A stretch of DNA of 64,000 nt from an uncultured Aquimarina sp. Its GTDB lineage: Bacteria; Bacteroidota; Bacteroidia; Flavobacteriales; Flavobacteriaceae. The notes under the pieces were generated by a model. It saw only the letters and a program-made list of their open reading frames with translations. It made no database searches and had not been told where the DNA came from. Below are positions 24,692-33,016 of the stretch, in pieces. A program made the position numbers and the translations under genes. The first letter of the stretch is position 1, and the number at the start of each line of letters is the position of its first letter. The DNA lies in the NCBI RefSeq assembly GCF_947500065.1, contig NZ_CANMQT010000001.1, positions 186,001 to 250,000 on the forward strand, in the 5' to 3' direction.

Positions 24692-26176
24692 TTATTCACA
24701 AATATCATCATCATCAAGCTCAATAGTCGTAAAGCCTTCTCTAAGTGCACAAATTTCCCTTGGGACATTAATAATTGGATTGTCCTTGATATTTAAGGTT
24801 AATAGATCTCTTAAATTACCTATTTCTAAAGGTATGTCTTCCAATAAATTAGTTTGTAAATCAAGCCACCTAAGTTTATCCAAGCTTCCTATTTCTAAAG
24901 GTATTTCCTGTAATAAGTTATTGGACAAAAACAAGATTACTAATTCTTTCAAATTTCCAATTTCCGAAGGAATTTCTTCTAATCTCAAACCTTCAATACT
25001 TAAAATTTCAAGTTTAGTTAGATTTCCTATACTAACTGGCAATACTTTCATTCTTAGTTGTAAATCCGCTGGTCCTAAACCGGTTACCCTTCCTTCTTCA
25101 ACAGTAACACCTTGCCAACTACCAATATCTTGTGATTCAATATCCCATTGCGCCAGCGCATTATTGTGTGGAGATTTTGCATTATAAAAATCAATAAGCG
25201 CTTCCCGATCACTTCTTAATGAGTTATCCGTATATATATTTACAGTATATTCAGCGGTAGTTCCGTCTTCTGCGATTACCATATAATCTAAAACTGTATT
25301 GAAATTTTGTACTGTTTCGACTTCGGGATTTATGACAGCGCCATCAGAAACTGTAATACTTGGAACAAGATTATTAAGGTTGGTACCTTCAGGAAGATTT
25401 AGTTTTATCCTATTTTTTTCCTGATCTATAAACGCTTCATAATTGCCCGATAAATTTCCAGGATTATCTTCTGACAAAAACTCAAACGTTAATATTTCTT
25501 TTCCATCTCTTTGTGAAACTGTAGTGTTTATGCTATAGGTCGATCTATTTCCATTTTCTGCAGTAACCTCATACGTAACCTCATTGCTAAAATCTTGTGG
25601 ATCATTTGGGTTTGGTTCAATACTGGCCGTAGGAGCAATTTCTATAGTAGGAATCAGTCCTATAATATCAGTTCCTGCGTCAAATTCTAATGAAATAACT
25701 TTAGAATTTTCATCAATTTCTCCGACAACATCGATATCTAACGTATTATTAGCTGATTCCAAAAAACCAAAACTTCTGATACTATTATCCGAACTTTCTT
25801 CTAATGAAACGATCACCGAGTATTTAGTAATCGCATCTATATCTGAACTTAGTTCATAAGTTACTTCATTATTAAAATTTCTAGGAAATCCAGAATCAGG
25901 AAATATATCGGTTCCCGATGTAATTGTAATTCTTGGTTTTAAACCTGAAAGCATGGTTCCTTCGGGTAAGGTCGCCATTATTGTTTTAGTTTGTTCATTA
26001 ATCTCTGCAGCTATATCTTCCTGCAAACTACTATTATCTTCTGCAAAAAATTTAAAAGATAAAATCTTTCCCAAATTTTGTGGCGAATTTTGTATTCCAT
26101 CATCATTACTACATCCCGAAATAAATACGATCATAGCAATAAAAAAAGTCCAATACTGTAAGCTTTGTTTCTCCAT
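24692..26176 (-). CDS. Leucine-rich repeat lipoprotein with three N-terminal beta domains
   Basis: The 494-residue protein starts at MEKQSLQYW; the longer frame would put 13 non-signal residues ahead of the signal peptide. A lipobox (VFISGCSND) follows. Three consecutive repeats of about 90 residues, each opening with a (L/I)xFxFxxE motif and ending in Y-x-V-x(2)-T/S, resemble Bacteroidota DUF5018-type surface domains. A C-terminal LRR block (about 395-480) repeats L--LPLEIG-L--L--LDL, ending DDDDICE. It is probably a surface-exposed lipoprotein for protein or glycan contact. The neighbouring genes give no clue to the ligand. Confidence 0.8.
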   Translation of the reverse strand: MEKQSLQYWTFFIAMIVFISGCSNDDGIQNSPQNLGKILSFKFFAEDNSSLQEDIAAEINEQTKTIMATLPEGTMLSGLKPRITITSGTDIFPDSGFPRNFNNEVTYELSSDIDAITKYSVIVSLEESSDNSIRSFGFLESANNTLDIDVVGEIDENSKVISLEFDAGTDIIGLIPTIEIAPTASIEPNPNDPQDFSNEVTYEVTAENGNRSTYSINTTVSQRDGKEILTFEFLSEDNPGNLSGNYEAFIDQEKNRIKLNLPEGTNLNNLVPSITVSDGAVINPEVETVQNFNTVLDYMVIAEDGTTAEYTVNIYTDNSLRSDREALIDFYNAKSPHNNALAQWDIESQDIGSWQGVTVEEGRVTGLGPADLQLRMKVLPVSIGNLTKLEILSIEGLRLEEIPSEIGNLKELVILFLSNNLLQEIPLEIGSLDKLRWLDLQTNLLEDIPLEIGNLRDLLTLNIKDNPIINVPREICALREGFTTIELDDDDICE

Positions 26177-26346
26177 AAGTGTATGTGTGTTAAGTGATGA
26201 TACCATAATCATCAATTTTTTCGCGAATGTAGATGCTTCTTACCTTTCGCTGGCACATCATTTTATAAATGGAGTAAAACGAACCATAAATCACAGGTTT
26301 CTATTTATACCTTACATATGGTCATTATTTCATTTAACATTTTCTA

Positions 26347-26393
26347 AACAAGATTCTTAGGAAACATCTAACATATCCTACAAGAATCTTGTT
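26347..26393. terminator. Long hairpin downstream of the TonB-type receptor gene
   Basis: AACAAGATTCTT (26347-26358) and AAGAATCTTGTT (26382-26393) are perfect 12-bp arms; an inner AGGA/TCCT pairing extends the stem across a short bulge. It begins 12 nt past the minus-strand stop at 26406. No good U-run follows on the minus strand, so it is a terminator of uncertain strength or an mRNA-stabilising end. Confidence 0.55.
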
Positions 26394-26405
26394 AACAAAA
26401 GTGGT

Positions 26406-29141
26406 TTATAGGTTATATTTTACGCTAAATATCCAATATCTGGGCTGCACCACATAACTAGAAGTACTATTAAACAACTCACTAAAGCTATCCCTATTAA
26501 TACTTTCTGTGTCCAATAGATTGGTTACCGAAAATTTATACTCCCACTTACTATCTGGTTTTTGATAAAACACTTCTGCATCCCAAAAACTATATTCATT
26601 TAACGTTGTTTCGGTATCTCTATAATTATAATAGCTATACGATGATTTTAATAAAAATCCCTTAGCAAACGCCCAATCTAATCTTGCAAAAGGCCTACTG
26701 GTATAAAAAGTGCTTTCTGCTCCATTATTATCATAATCATTAACGGTAATACTATATCCGAAATCAAAATTTGGTCCTTTTTTAAAGTTTGTAGACAATT
26801 CTGTTCTATATGTTTGCGTAAAACTAATACTCTCACTTGGCAAAGTATTTACAATATTATTGAAGCTTGACCAACTTAGATTAGCATTCAGTGTTCCTTT
26901 AATTTTACCAAAGGTCCTTGTAAAGTTTCCATTTGCAGAAAGTACTTGATCGGCAAGATTAGAGTTAATAGGTGTATTTACTCTGTTGATTCCTGATATA
27001 ACACTTGTATTTTTAATTGGGTTACGTCTATTTGTATAACTTAATCTCGCAAAAATATTCGTATAATTAAACATATTAAAACTAAAGTAGTTTAACGAGT
27101 AGTTATCATATAATGCTCCTTCTAGATTACGGTTTCCCTGAGATAGAGAATTGTAGTTATTAAACACATATCCTTCTGCCAATCTATTAACATCTGTATA
27201 ATTAGCTGTTATAGAATAATTAAATCGTAAACTTTCACTTTTCTTAAACTGTACCAGAGCAAAAAAATCTGGCAGCACTCGCCATTCATTTTGATTTACT
27301 GTTGTTCCTAACTGTTCATCTTTCAGGTTATAGTTATGAACACTAACTCCAGGATTGAATGTAAAAATCCCAGTTATGAACTTATAATGTATACTTGCAT
27401 AGACATCATTAAAGTTAAATTTCACCTCATTACTAAACTCGGTAGACTCAAAATCATTCTGACTACCATCATCTAAAATTTGAAAAATATCCGAGTCAAA
27501 TTTTTGAGTACTCAAGGTTGACCCGAAAGTAAAATTAAGATTGCTTTTTTTATTCAAAACATAATAGTAATCCAGTTTAGCATCTAGCTTACTAGTTTTC
27601 ACATTTTTTTGTTGATTAACATTATAGTTTTCAGATTCTTGTAAAGGGTCATAAGTATCTAAATCTGGATCTAACGGATCGTTAATTTGGGTAAAAACAC
27701 CTCTAAATGGAATTTCTGCTCTTATTGCATTATAAAAAGGATCTTCTTCTTGAAATAAATGTTGCGCTTGAAACGAGAAAATATTTTTTGTATTAAGTGT
27801 ATAATAAGCATTCATATTCTGTTGCACAGAAAAAGGAGTGTTTTCTAATCGTTCATTGATATCTTCAGAAATATCATCTCTGACTGAAAGAAACGTATCA
27901 TCCTCTTCTTGTTTAGAAAGTTTTGAGAAGACATCATAATCTAATCTAAAATCATTATTAGGTCTATAGCTTGCACTTAATTTTAACAATCCCAGTTTGC
28001 TTCTTTGCTCTGTATTATCAAATGTCTCTTCTATAGTGTTATCTGAGGGATCCGGAGTATCATCTATATAGGTTCTTCTGGTAGTTGTAATCAAATCCGT
28101 TTTAGTATCACTTATAATTCCATATCCGCTAATATCAAGTGTTTTGCTTGCCGCCATACTAAAATTAGCAGCTCCGAACTTCGTATTAATTTCATTAGCT
28201 CTATTATTTTGTAACACTGCAAATGACAGATCATCTGTTGTGATATTAAAGGATGTGCCTCCTCCACCTAGATTTCTAAAACCACCTGTAAAATTAAAAT
28301 AATCTCTTCTAGAAAAAGGTACTTCTCCTATATCATTAAAATCTGTTAAAATGTTGAGGCTATATTTAGGACTGTAATAAAATAATTTTGGTTTCACTAG
28401 ATATCGCTCCGTTTCTCCTACTCCAGCTCCAACAGTTACATCCCCAAACCAAAAATTCTTTTTCCCTTCTTTTAATTTGATATTTATTGCTACTTGATCT
28501 TGGTTATTTCGTAAACCGCGCATCTGACCAACATCTTCATAATTTCTTAGCACCTCTACTTTATCTAATGCGTCTGCCGGAATATTTTGAGTTGCTAATT
28601 TAGAATCCCCATCAAAAAATTCTTTCCCTTCTACCATAACTTTAGAAACAGTTTTACCTTCTACCTCTATCTCTCCATCTTCATTTACCTCTATACCTGG
28701 AAGCTTATCTAATACATCTCCTAATTTTTTTTCGCTACCATTGGTAAACGAATCCGTATTGTAGATTAATGTATCTCCTTTAACTACTACAGGCATTTCA
28801 TATACAATCTCTACTTCATCAAGGCTATTTTCTGAGGTCATTGTAAAGTCGGCAGTAATATCTGCATTAGCTGCAGTAATTGTTTTATCTTCCGCAGAAA
28901 GTCCTATAAAACTTACCTTAAGTAAATAGGTTTCATTTACAGGAACTGATATTTTATATTTCCCTTTGTCATTAGTAATGCCATATGCTGTCATAGCGTT
29001 ATCGGCTTTTTTATATGCGATTACATTTGCCATTTCTAATGGATTTCCTAAAGAATCTTTTACAAATCCGGTAATCTGAACTTTCTGTGCAGACACAGTT
29101 ATCCCTACCAGGAAAACAAGATATACTATTTTTTTAGTCAT
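26406..29141 (-). CDS. TonB-dependent receptor-like outer-membrane protein with carboxypeptidase-like domain
   Basis: The 911-residue protein has a signal peptide (VYLVFLVGITVSAQ). A carboxypeptidase-regulatory-like domain follows (about 22-105; GFVKDSLGNPLEMANVIAYK), then a plug-like region (LGDVLDKLPGIEVNEDGEIEVEGKTV) and a large barrel ending YWIFSVKYNL. The final aromatic fits outer-membrane insertion. It lacks the SusC signature, so glycan uptake is not implied. It is the last gene of the five-gene minus-strand cluster with GLPGLI and protease genes, a common flavobacterial combination. Substrate is unknown. Confidence 0.88.
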   Translation of the reverse strand: MTKKIVYLVFLVGITVSAQKVQITGFVKDSLGNPLEMANVIAYKKADNAMTAYGITNDKGKYKISVPVNETYLLKVSFIGLSAEDKTITAANADITADFTMTSENSLDEVEIVYEMPVVVKGDTLIYNTDSFTNGSEKKLGDVLDKLPGIEVNEDGEIEVEGKTVSKVMVEGKEFFDGDSKLATQNIPADALDKVEVLRNYEDVGQMRGLRNNQDQVAINIKLKEGKKNFWFGDVTVGAGVGETERYLVKPKLFYYSPKYSLNILTDFNDIGEVPFSRRDYFNFTGGFRNLGGGGTSFNITTDDLSFAVLQNNRANEINTKFGAANFSMAASKTLDISGYGIISDTKTDLITTTRRTYIDDTPDPSDNTIEETFDNTEQRSKLGLLKLSASYRPNNDFRLDYDVFSKLSKQEEDDTFLSVRDDISEDINERLENTPFSVQQNMNAYYTLNTKNIFSFQAQHLFQEEDPFYNAIRAEIPFRGVFTQINDPLDPDLDTYDPLQESENYNVNQQKNVKTSKLDAKLDYYYVLNKKSNLNFTFGSTLSTQKFDSDIFQILDDGSQNDFESTEFSNEVKFNFNDVYASIHYKFITGIFTFNPGVSVHNYNLKDEQLGTTVNQNEWRVLPDFFALVQFKKSESLRFNYSITANYTDVNRLAEGYVFNNYNSLSQGNRNLEGALYDNYSLNYFSFNMFNYTNIFARLSYTNRRNPIKNTSVISGINRVNTPINSNLADQVLSANGNFTRTFGKIKGTLNANLSWSSFNNIVNTLPSESISFTQTYRTELSTNFKKGPNFDFGYSITVNDYDNNGAESTFYTSRPFARLDWAFAKGFLLKSSYSYYNYRDTETTLNEYSFWDAEVFYQKPDSKWEYKFSVTNLLDTESINRDSFSELFNSTSSYVVQPRYWIFSVKYNL

Positions 29142-29168
29142 TTTTTGATTGATTTTCTTCTAAAGAAT

Positions 29169-30053
29169 TTAATTTCTGCGTCCTCCTCCAAAACCACCTC
29201 TTCCACGTCTTTGTGTACTGAATTGTTCGATCATTTCTTCTATTTTCTTTTTTGTGATTTCATCGAACTCAGCTTGAGATAATTCTTTCCCTTTTGTAGG
29301 TGCTTTAATCTCTTCTTTTTCTTTACTGTTAAGTATTATTTTATTACACAATAATGTAGTTCTCCCTTCTTGGATTTCTAAAATTAAGCCTGGTAATCCC
29401 CAATAAGATCCAGGCCCTTGATTAACAGGGATCTCTGGAGTGTACCAAGCGATTACTTCAATTTCTTTTGGCACTTCTAATTCATCTGGAGTGTTTTCGG
29501 CACTTGCTTGATCATCTATATCGTCTTCTCTTTCTTCTCTTTGCTGTCTTGCCTTTCTTCTCATTGCTCTCCAATCCATTACCTCATTCACTTTTTTGGT
29601 GGCTGTAGCCTTAAAACAAGTATAATTTCCTATTTTCTTAGTTTCATTGACCAATATCCAATCGTATGTTGATAAGGAATCCTTAATCAAAAAGTTTTTT
29701 CCATAAAATTCTCGTTGATCGTAATACGTACCTTCTTTAATATTTTTATAATAATTATTAGAAGTGAAACCAGAAAGCATTGCTCCCCTTCTTCCACCTC
29801 CACCACCAGATGCTTCCAATTTGGCTTCTTCTTTATAAGTGGCAGCGCTTTTATCAAAAGTGAGGATAAATGTTTTTTCCATAGCGGATTTCATTCGTTC
29901 TGCAATGGCTTTTTTCTGATCCTCCGACATTTGTCGTCTACCAAAATCCATATCCATTCCAGTTTTACTGAAATAATAAGCTTTTCCTTGAAAATTCTGT
30001 GCGGTTGTTAAAAAGAAGGTAAGCATACTTACCACTGTAATTAAAGTCTTCAT
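29169..30053 (-). CDS. GLPGLI family protein (copy 1)
   Basis: The 294-residue exported protein has a signal peptide ending at FFLTTAQ. The family-defining SYWGLPGLILEIQEG sits near residue 217, shortly after AWYTPEIPVNQGPG. The C-terminal tail is Arg/Gly-rich (RRGRGGFGGGRRN), and a GGGGGRRG stretch occurs near residue 84. GLPGLI proteins are Bacteroidota envelope proteins typically encoded next to TonB-type receptors; function unknown. It lies 27 bp before the receptor gene. A second GLPGLI protein is encoded two genes upstream. Confidence 0.9.
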   Translation of the reverse strand: MKTLITVVSMLTFFLTTAQNFQGKAYYFSKTGMDMDFGRRQMSEDQKKAIAERMKSAMEKTFILTFDKSAATYKEEAKLEASGGGGGRRGAMLSGFTSNNYYKNIKEGTYYDQREFYGKNFLIKDSLSTYDWILVNETKKIGNYTCFKATATKKVNEVMDWRAMRRKARQQREEREDDIDDQASAENTPDELEVPKEIEVIAWYTPEIPVNQGPGSYWGLPGLILEIQEGRTTLLCNKIILNSKEKEEIKAPTKGKELSQAEFDEITKKKIEEMIEQFSTQRRGRGGFGGGRRN

Positions 30054-30094
30054 ATTAGGCAGTTTTAAAATACTTAGACTCTAATATTACCGCA

Positions 30095-30105
30095 CGGTTT
30101 AACCG
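30095..30105. other. Short palindrome CGGTTTAACCG
   Basis: A perfect 5-bp-arm inverted repeat lies in the 92-bp gap between the aspartyl protease gene and GLPGLI copy 1. It resembles the GTTAAC repeats at 32951-32976 with one extra T, so it may be a further weak site for the same regulator. It is too short to assign with confidence. Confidence 0.25.
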
Positions 30106-30145
30106 AAAAAAGTTAATTATATCCCAAAAAGTCAGTGTCGGAATT

Positions 30146-31309
30146 TTAGATCAATCGTTTTAATAAAATAACCACTTGATTGATCTTGCCTGATGTGTTT
30201 TTTACTTTTATCTTAACTTCTTTTTTTTCCTTCTTAAGATACTTCCTCCAGATACTAAGTTCACCACCATCATAGTTGTCTACCGCAATCAACTCATCTC
30301 CTTCCCTAATGCCTTTTTGATACGCTTCACTGTTTTTTAGCACATAACTTACCAATATTTTATCATCTACCTTTTCAATACCTAGCCCACTCATTGGAAA
30401 ATCAAATGAAATATCGAATTTTGAATTAGGTTTTACATAAAGTAACTTACTTTCATAATCTAATACCATATCAAATCGATTGATGATTTGTGCCCCAAGA
30501 ATTCCTGTATATTTACTAGAGCCAGAGACTCCTTCTTCGCCTTCGGAAATATCAATCGGTAAATCGGTGAATTCAAAACCATTAAACCTAAGTTTTTCAA
30601 TGGTTCCTTTTGTATATGTAGTTGATTTATTGAGCCCTCTTGCTTTTCCTATAACTGTTTTGCCAGACTTACTTTTAAGATCATTTTTTAATGCATAAGG
30701 AGTATTAAACAACAATGTCATATTTGCCCCGCTATCGAATAAAAAATTCCCTGTATGCGTAGTGCCATCTCTTAGGGTGAATGTAAGATCAACTTGGGGA
30801 ATAGGTATTCCATCAAACTTCAAAGGAATCTGGATGTAATCTTCTAATCCAGTAATTTCTTCATCTTTGTTATATAAAGTAATTGTGTTTTTATTAAAAT
30901 CAAAGCGAGTACTATATCGTTTTAAGATATCGTACCCTATAATTCCTTCAATTTTTCTTCCGGATCGCTCAGAAAGTTTTTGTAGATCGACAAGTACCAA
31001 GTTAGAATTATTAAGTGCTAAAGATCCTATTCTGATTGTTTGATTTAATGCAATATTATAGGTTTCTGATCCATTAGCTCCTTGCGCCGCTTGAGAATAA
31101 TTAGATTTTATTCCTAATTCCTCGGCAACGGCGCTGTCCAAAACTCCAGTAGAAGCTCCTGTATCAAATACAAAATCTAATACTTCTTCAGTATCATTAA
31201 CTTGTACTTTGATAAAAACCAACTGATCTTCTTCAAATGGTATGATTTCTACCTGAGCTCTGACAGCAATGGCTAAGAAAATAAATAGTATTGATAATAT
31301 TCTGTTCAT
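30146..31309 (-). CDS. Exported bilobal aspartyl protease with PDZ domain
   Basis: The 387-residue protein has a signal peptide (LSILFIFLAIAVRAQ). There are two retropepsin-like lobes, each with its catalytic motif: FDTGAS near residue 50 and FDSGAN near residue 192. A PDZ domain occupies about 300-387 (GLGIEKVDDKILVSYVLKNSEAYQKGIREGDELIAVDNY). The family is a periplasmic or surface protease of Bacteroidota. It is encoded between two GLPGLI genes, which makes processing of exported GLPGLI proteins or of imported peptides plausible; that is inference. Confidence 0.9.
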   Translation of the reverse strand: MNRILSILFIFLAIAVRAQVEIIPFEEDQLVFIKVQVNDTEEVLDFVFDTGASTGVLDSAVAEELGIKSNYSQAAQGANGSETYNIALNQTIRIGSLALNNSNLVLVDLQKLSERSGRKIEGIIGYDILKRYSTRFDFNKNTITLYNKDEEITGLEDYIQIPLKFDGIPIPQVDLTFTLRDGTTHTGNFLFDSGANMTLLFNTPYALKNDLKSKSGKTVIGKARGLNKSTTYTKGTIEKLRFNGFEFTDLPIDISEGEEGVSGSSKYTGILGAQIINRFDMVLDYESKLLYVKPNSKFDISFDFPMSGLGIEKVDDKILVSYVLKNSEAYQKGIREGDELIAVDNYDGGELSIWRKYLKKEKKEVKIKVKNTSGKINQVVILLKRLI

Positions 31310-31331
31310 TTTTTGATTGTTTTTTGATGAT

Positions 31332-32153
31332 TTATCCTCTTATTTTTATCGTCATACCATCTCCATCACTGCGATTCGATCTTCTATCTTGCATTTCCTC
31401 AGTTTTTTTCTGCATAATTTCTCCAAACTTACTTTCTGTTATAACCTTTCCCTTAGTAGGCTCTGTAATCTCCACTTTTTTCTTTGGATTCAACACTATT
31501 TTGTTACATAGTATATTCTGTAGTCCATCATTAACTTCCATAATTAAACCGGGTAATCCCCAAAAAGTAGCAGGGCCATTATTAACTGGGATCTCTGGCG
31601 CATACCAAGCAGTAATAACTATTTCTTCTTCCTTAAAGTTTTCTTCATCTTCTTGATCATTGTTAATGGAGATATTTTGTGATTGTCTAATTGTTTGTTT
31701 TGAAGTTGCCTTATAGCATGTATAATTTCCTATTTTTTTAGTCTCATTCTCTAGCTTCCAATTATAATTCCTCAGCGTGTCCTTTACTAAAAACATTTTA
31801 CTAAATAAATCCCGTTGTGCAACGAACCGTTCTTCCTTACTGTTTTTATATAATACTTCTGATTCCCCAAATCCAGCAACCATTACTTGAATTCCATTAG
31901 CTGGTTGAGGAGCTCCTAAGCTCTCCTCTTCTTTATACACGGATTCTGTTTTATTAAATCGCAAAGTATATTCTTTCTGAAATTGTTTTTTCATCATCTC
32001 ATGAATCTGCTTCTGCATGTCAGAATTTATATGTGTACTATCCAATTTTATATCCAACTTTCTATTGGTATTATAGGTAGCAATTCCTTGAAAATCCTGG
32101 GCCATCATACTTTGCACCAAGAACAATACTATTAATGTTATTAGTCTTACCAT
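31332..32153 (-). CDS. GLPGLI family protein (copy 2)
   Basis: The 273-residue exported protein has a signal peptide ending SMMAQ and the signature TFWGLPGLIMEVNDG near residue 207 after AWYAPEIPVNNGP. It is a clear paralogue of the product of 29169 (shared YNW/YDW-LVNETKKIGNYTCYKAT and CNKIVLN blocks) but lacks the Arg/Gly-rich tail. It lies 6 bp downstream of the TlpA-like gene and 22 bp upstream of the protease gene. Duplication flanking the protease suggests a functional unit. Confidence 0.9.
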   Translation of the reverse strand: MVRLITLIVLFLVQSMMAQDFQGIATYNTNRKLDIKLDSTHINSDMQKQIHEMMKKQFQKEYTLRFNKTESVYKEEESLGAPQPANGIQVMVAGFGESEVLYKNSKEERFVAQRDLFSKMFLVKDTLRNYNWKLENETKKIGNYTCYKATSKQTIRQSQNISINNDQEDEENFKEEEIVITAWYAPEIPVNNGPATFWGLPGLIMEVNDGLQNILCNKIVLNPKKKVEITEPTKGKVITESKFGEIMQKKTEEMQDRRSNRSDGDGMTIKIRG

Positions 32154-32159
32154 TATTGT

Positions 32160-32888
32160 TTATTTTAAAAGTTTAGTTAATGTGTTTTTTAATTCTGTTG
32201 CTTCTCCCATTTCTAAATCTCCATTTTCTCCCTGGATATATGCAATACCTGATTCTATACTCTTTACCAATCCATCTTTATCAAGAATTACATTTTTAGG
32301 ATATGATTGCATCTCTAAAGCATCTAAATAATGTTGGGCATTTATCATATGTTCAAAATCAAAATCTTGTTTTTGTAAAAACTTCTCTACTTTTTCTTTA
32401 GATTCAAAAGTGATCGCAATAAAATTCACTCGATCTCCAAAATATTGCCTTAGTTTATTTAATTCTGGCATTTCATCAACACAAGGTTTACAGCTAGCGA
32501 ACCAAAAGTTAATCAATGTAGGTTTTCCTTTAAAATCAGCAACTTGATATTCTTTTCCTTTTATATCAAAAAAAGGGATTTCAGGTAGCGTACTATACAT
32601 GTATTTTTCTAACCCTTCTTTATCTGTTCTACTTGTATTTGGAGTAAGATCAACATGAATACCGTAATCATTTATAATAGAATCTCCTTTAATATTTTTA
32701 TCTTTTATTTCTATAGCTATAACGGCTTCTGGATTTGATTTAGAAATCTTATCTACTATCTTTTGTTTCTGCTGATCTACTTCTACTTGAGTTAAAATAA
32801 CTCCATCGGTTGTTTTATAATAATTCGTTTGTGCAGAAATTAAAAAAGATGTTAAAAATAATGTCGCTGTTAAAATTTTGATTTTCAT
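32160..32888 (-). CDS. TlpA-like exported thioredoxin-family protein
   Basis: The 242-residue protein has a signal peptide (TLFLTSFLISAQ), an N-terminal region of about 95 residues, and a thioredoxin/AhpC-TSA domain. Its redox site is WFASCKPCVDEMPEL (CKPC, about residue 132), followed by the cis-Pro segment QSYPKNVILDKDG. It is probably a periplasmic thiol-disulfide oxidoreductase keeping exported proteins or metal sites reduced. It is the first gene of the five-gene envelope cluster and is divergent from the two-component system. The GTTAAC repeats lie 63 bp upstream of its start. Confidence 0.88.
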   Translation of the reverse strand: MKIKILTATLFLTSFLISAQTNYYKTTDGVILTQVEVDQQKQKIVDKISKSNPEAVIAIEIKDKNIKGDSIINDYGIHVDLTPNTSRTDKEGLEKYMYSTLPEIPFFDIKGKEYQVADFKGKPTLINFWFASCKPCVDEMPELNKLRQYFGDRVNFIAITFESKEKVEKFLQKQDFDFEHMINAQHYLDALEMQSYPKNVILDKDGLVKSIESGIAYIQGENGDLEMGEATELKNTLTKLLK

Positions 32889-32950
32889 ATTGTTTTTGAT
32901 TTTATGTGATTAGTACACCACAAATATGAAAACTGAATGCTAACTATACC

Positions 32951-32976
32951 GTTAACCAGTGTTAACGAGTGTTAAC
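32951..32976. promoter_or_regulatory. Three GTTAAC repeats at 10-bp spacing (candidate response-regulator operator)
   Basis: GTTAAC occurs at 32951, 32961 and 32971, giving GTTAACCAGT-GTTAACGAGT-GTTAACC. The exact one-turn period places all three on the same face of the helix. They lie in the 128-bp divergent region between the TlpA-like gene and the histidine kinase gene. OmpR-family regulators bind tandem direct repeats of this kind, so the regulator at 34515 is the natural candidate. Confidence 0.55.
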
Positions 32977-33004
32977 CGATTCCTTTTATATCATTTAAGA
33001 ATCC

Positions 33005-33012
33005 TATTTTTG
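33005..33012 (+). promoter_or_regulatory. Possible -7 box of the histidine kinase gene
   Basis: TATTTTTG matches TAnnTTTG and ends only 4 nt before the kinase ATG at 33017. If used, transcription would start at or next to the start codon, giving a leaderless mRNA. No clear -33 element is present at the usual distance; the GTTAAC repeats lie about 30-55 bp upstream, where an activator could compensate. Confidence 0.35.
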
Positions 33013-33016
33013 GCAT

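Noticed and set aside
26391..26396. GTTAAC at the end of the hairpin after the TonB-type gene as another regulator site
   Set aside because: It is a single copy downstream of a gene and partly formed by the hairpin arm; no reason to call it regulatory.
32951..32976. GTTAAC triplet as a chance run of restriction sites
   Set aside because: GTTAAC alone is common in A+T-rich DNA, but three copies at exact 10-bp phase in a divergent promoter beside a two-component system make chance an unsatisfying explanation, so it was kept as a finding and the restriction-site reading rejected.
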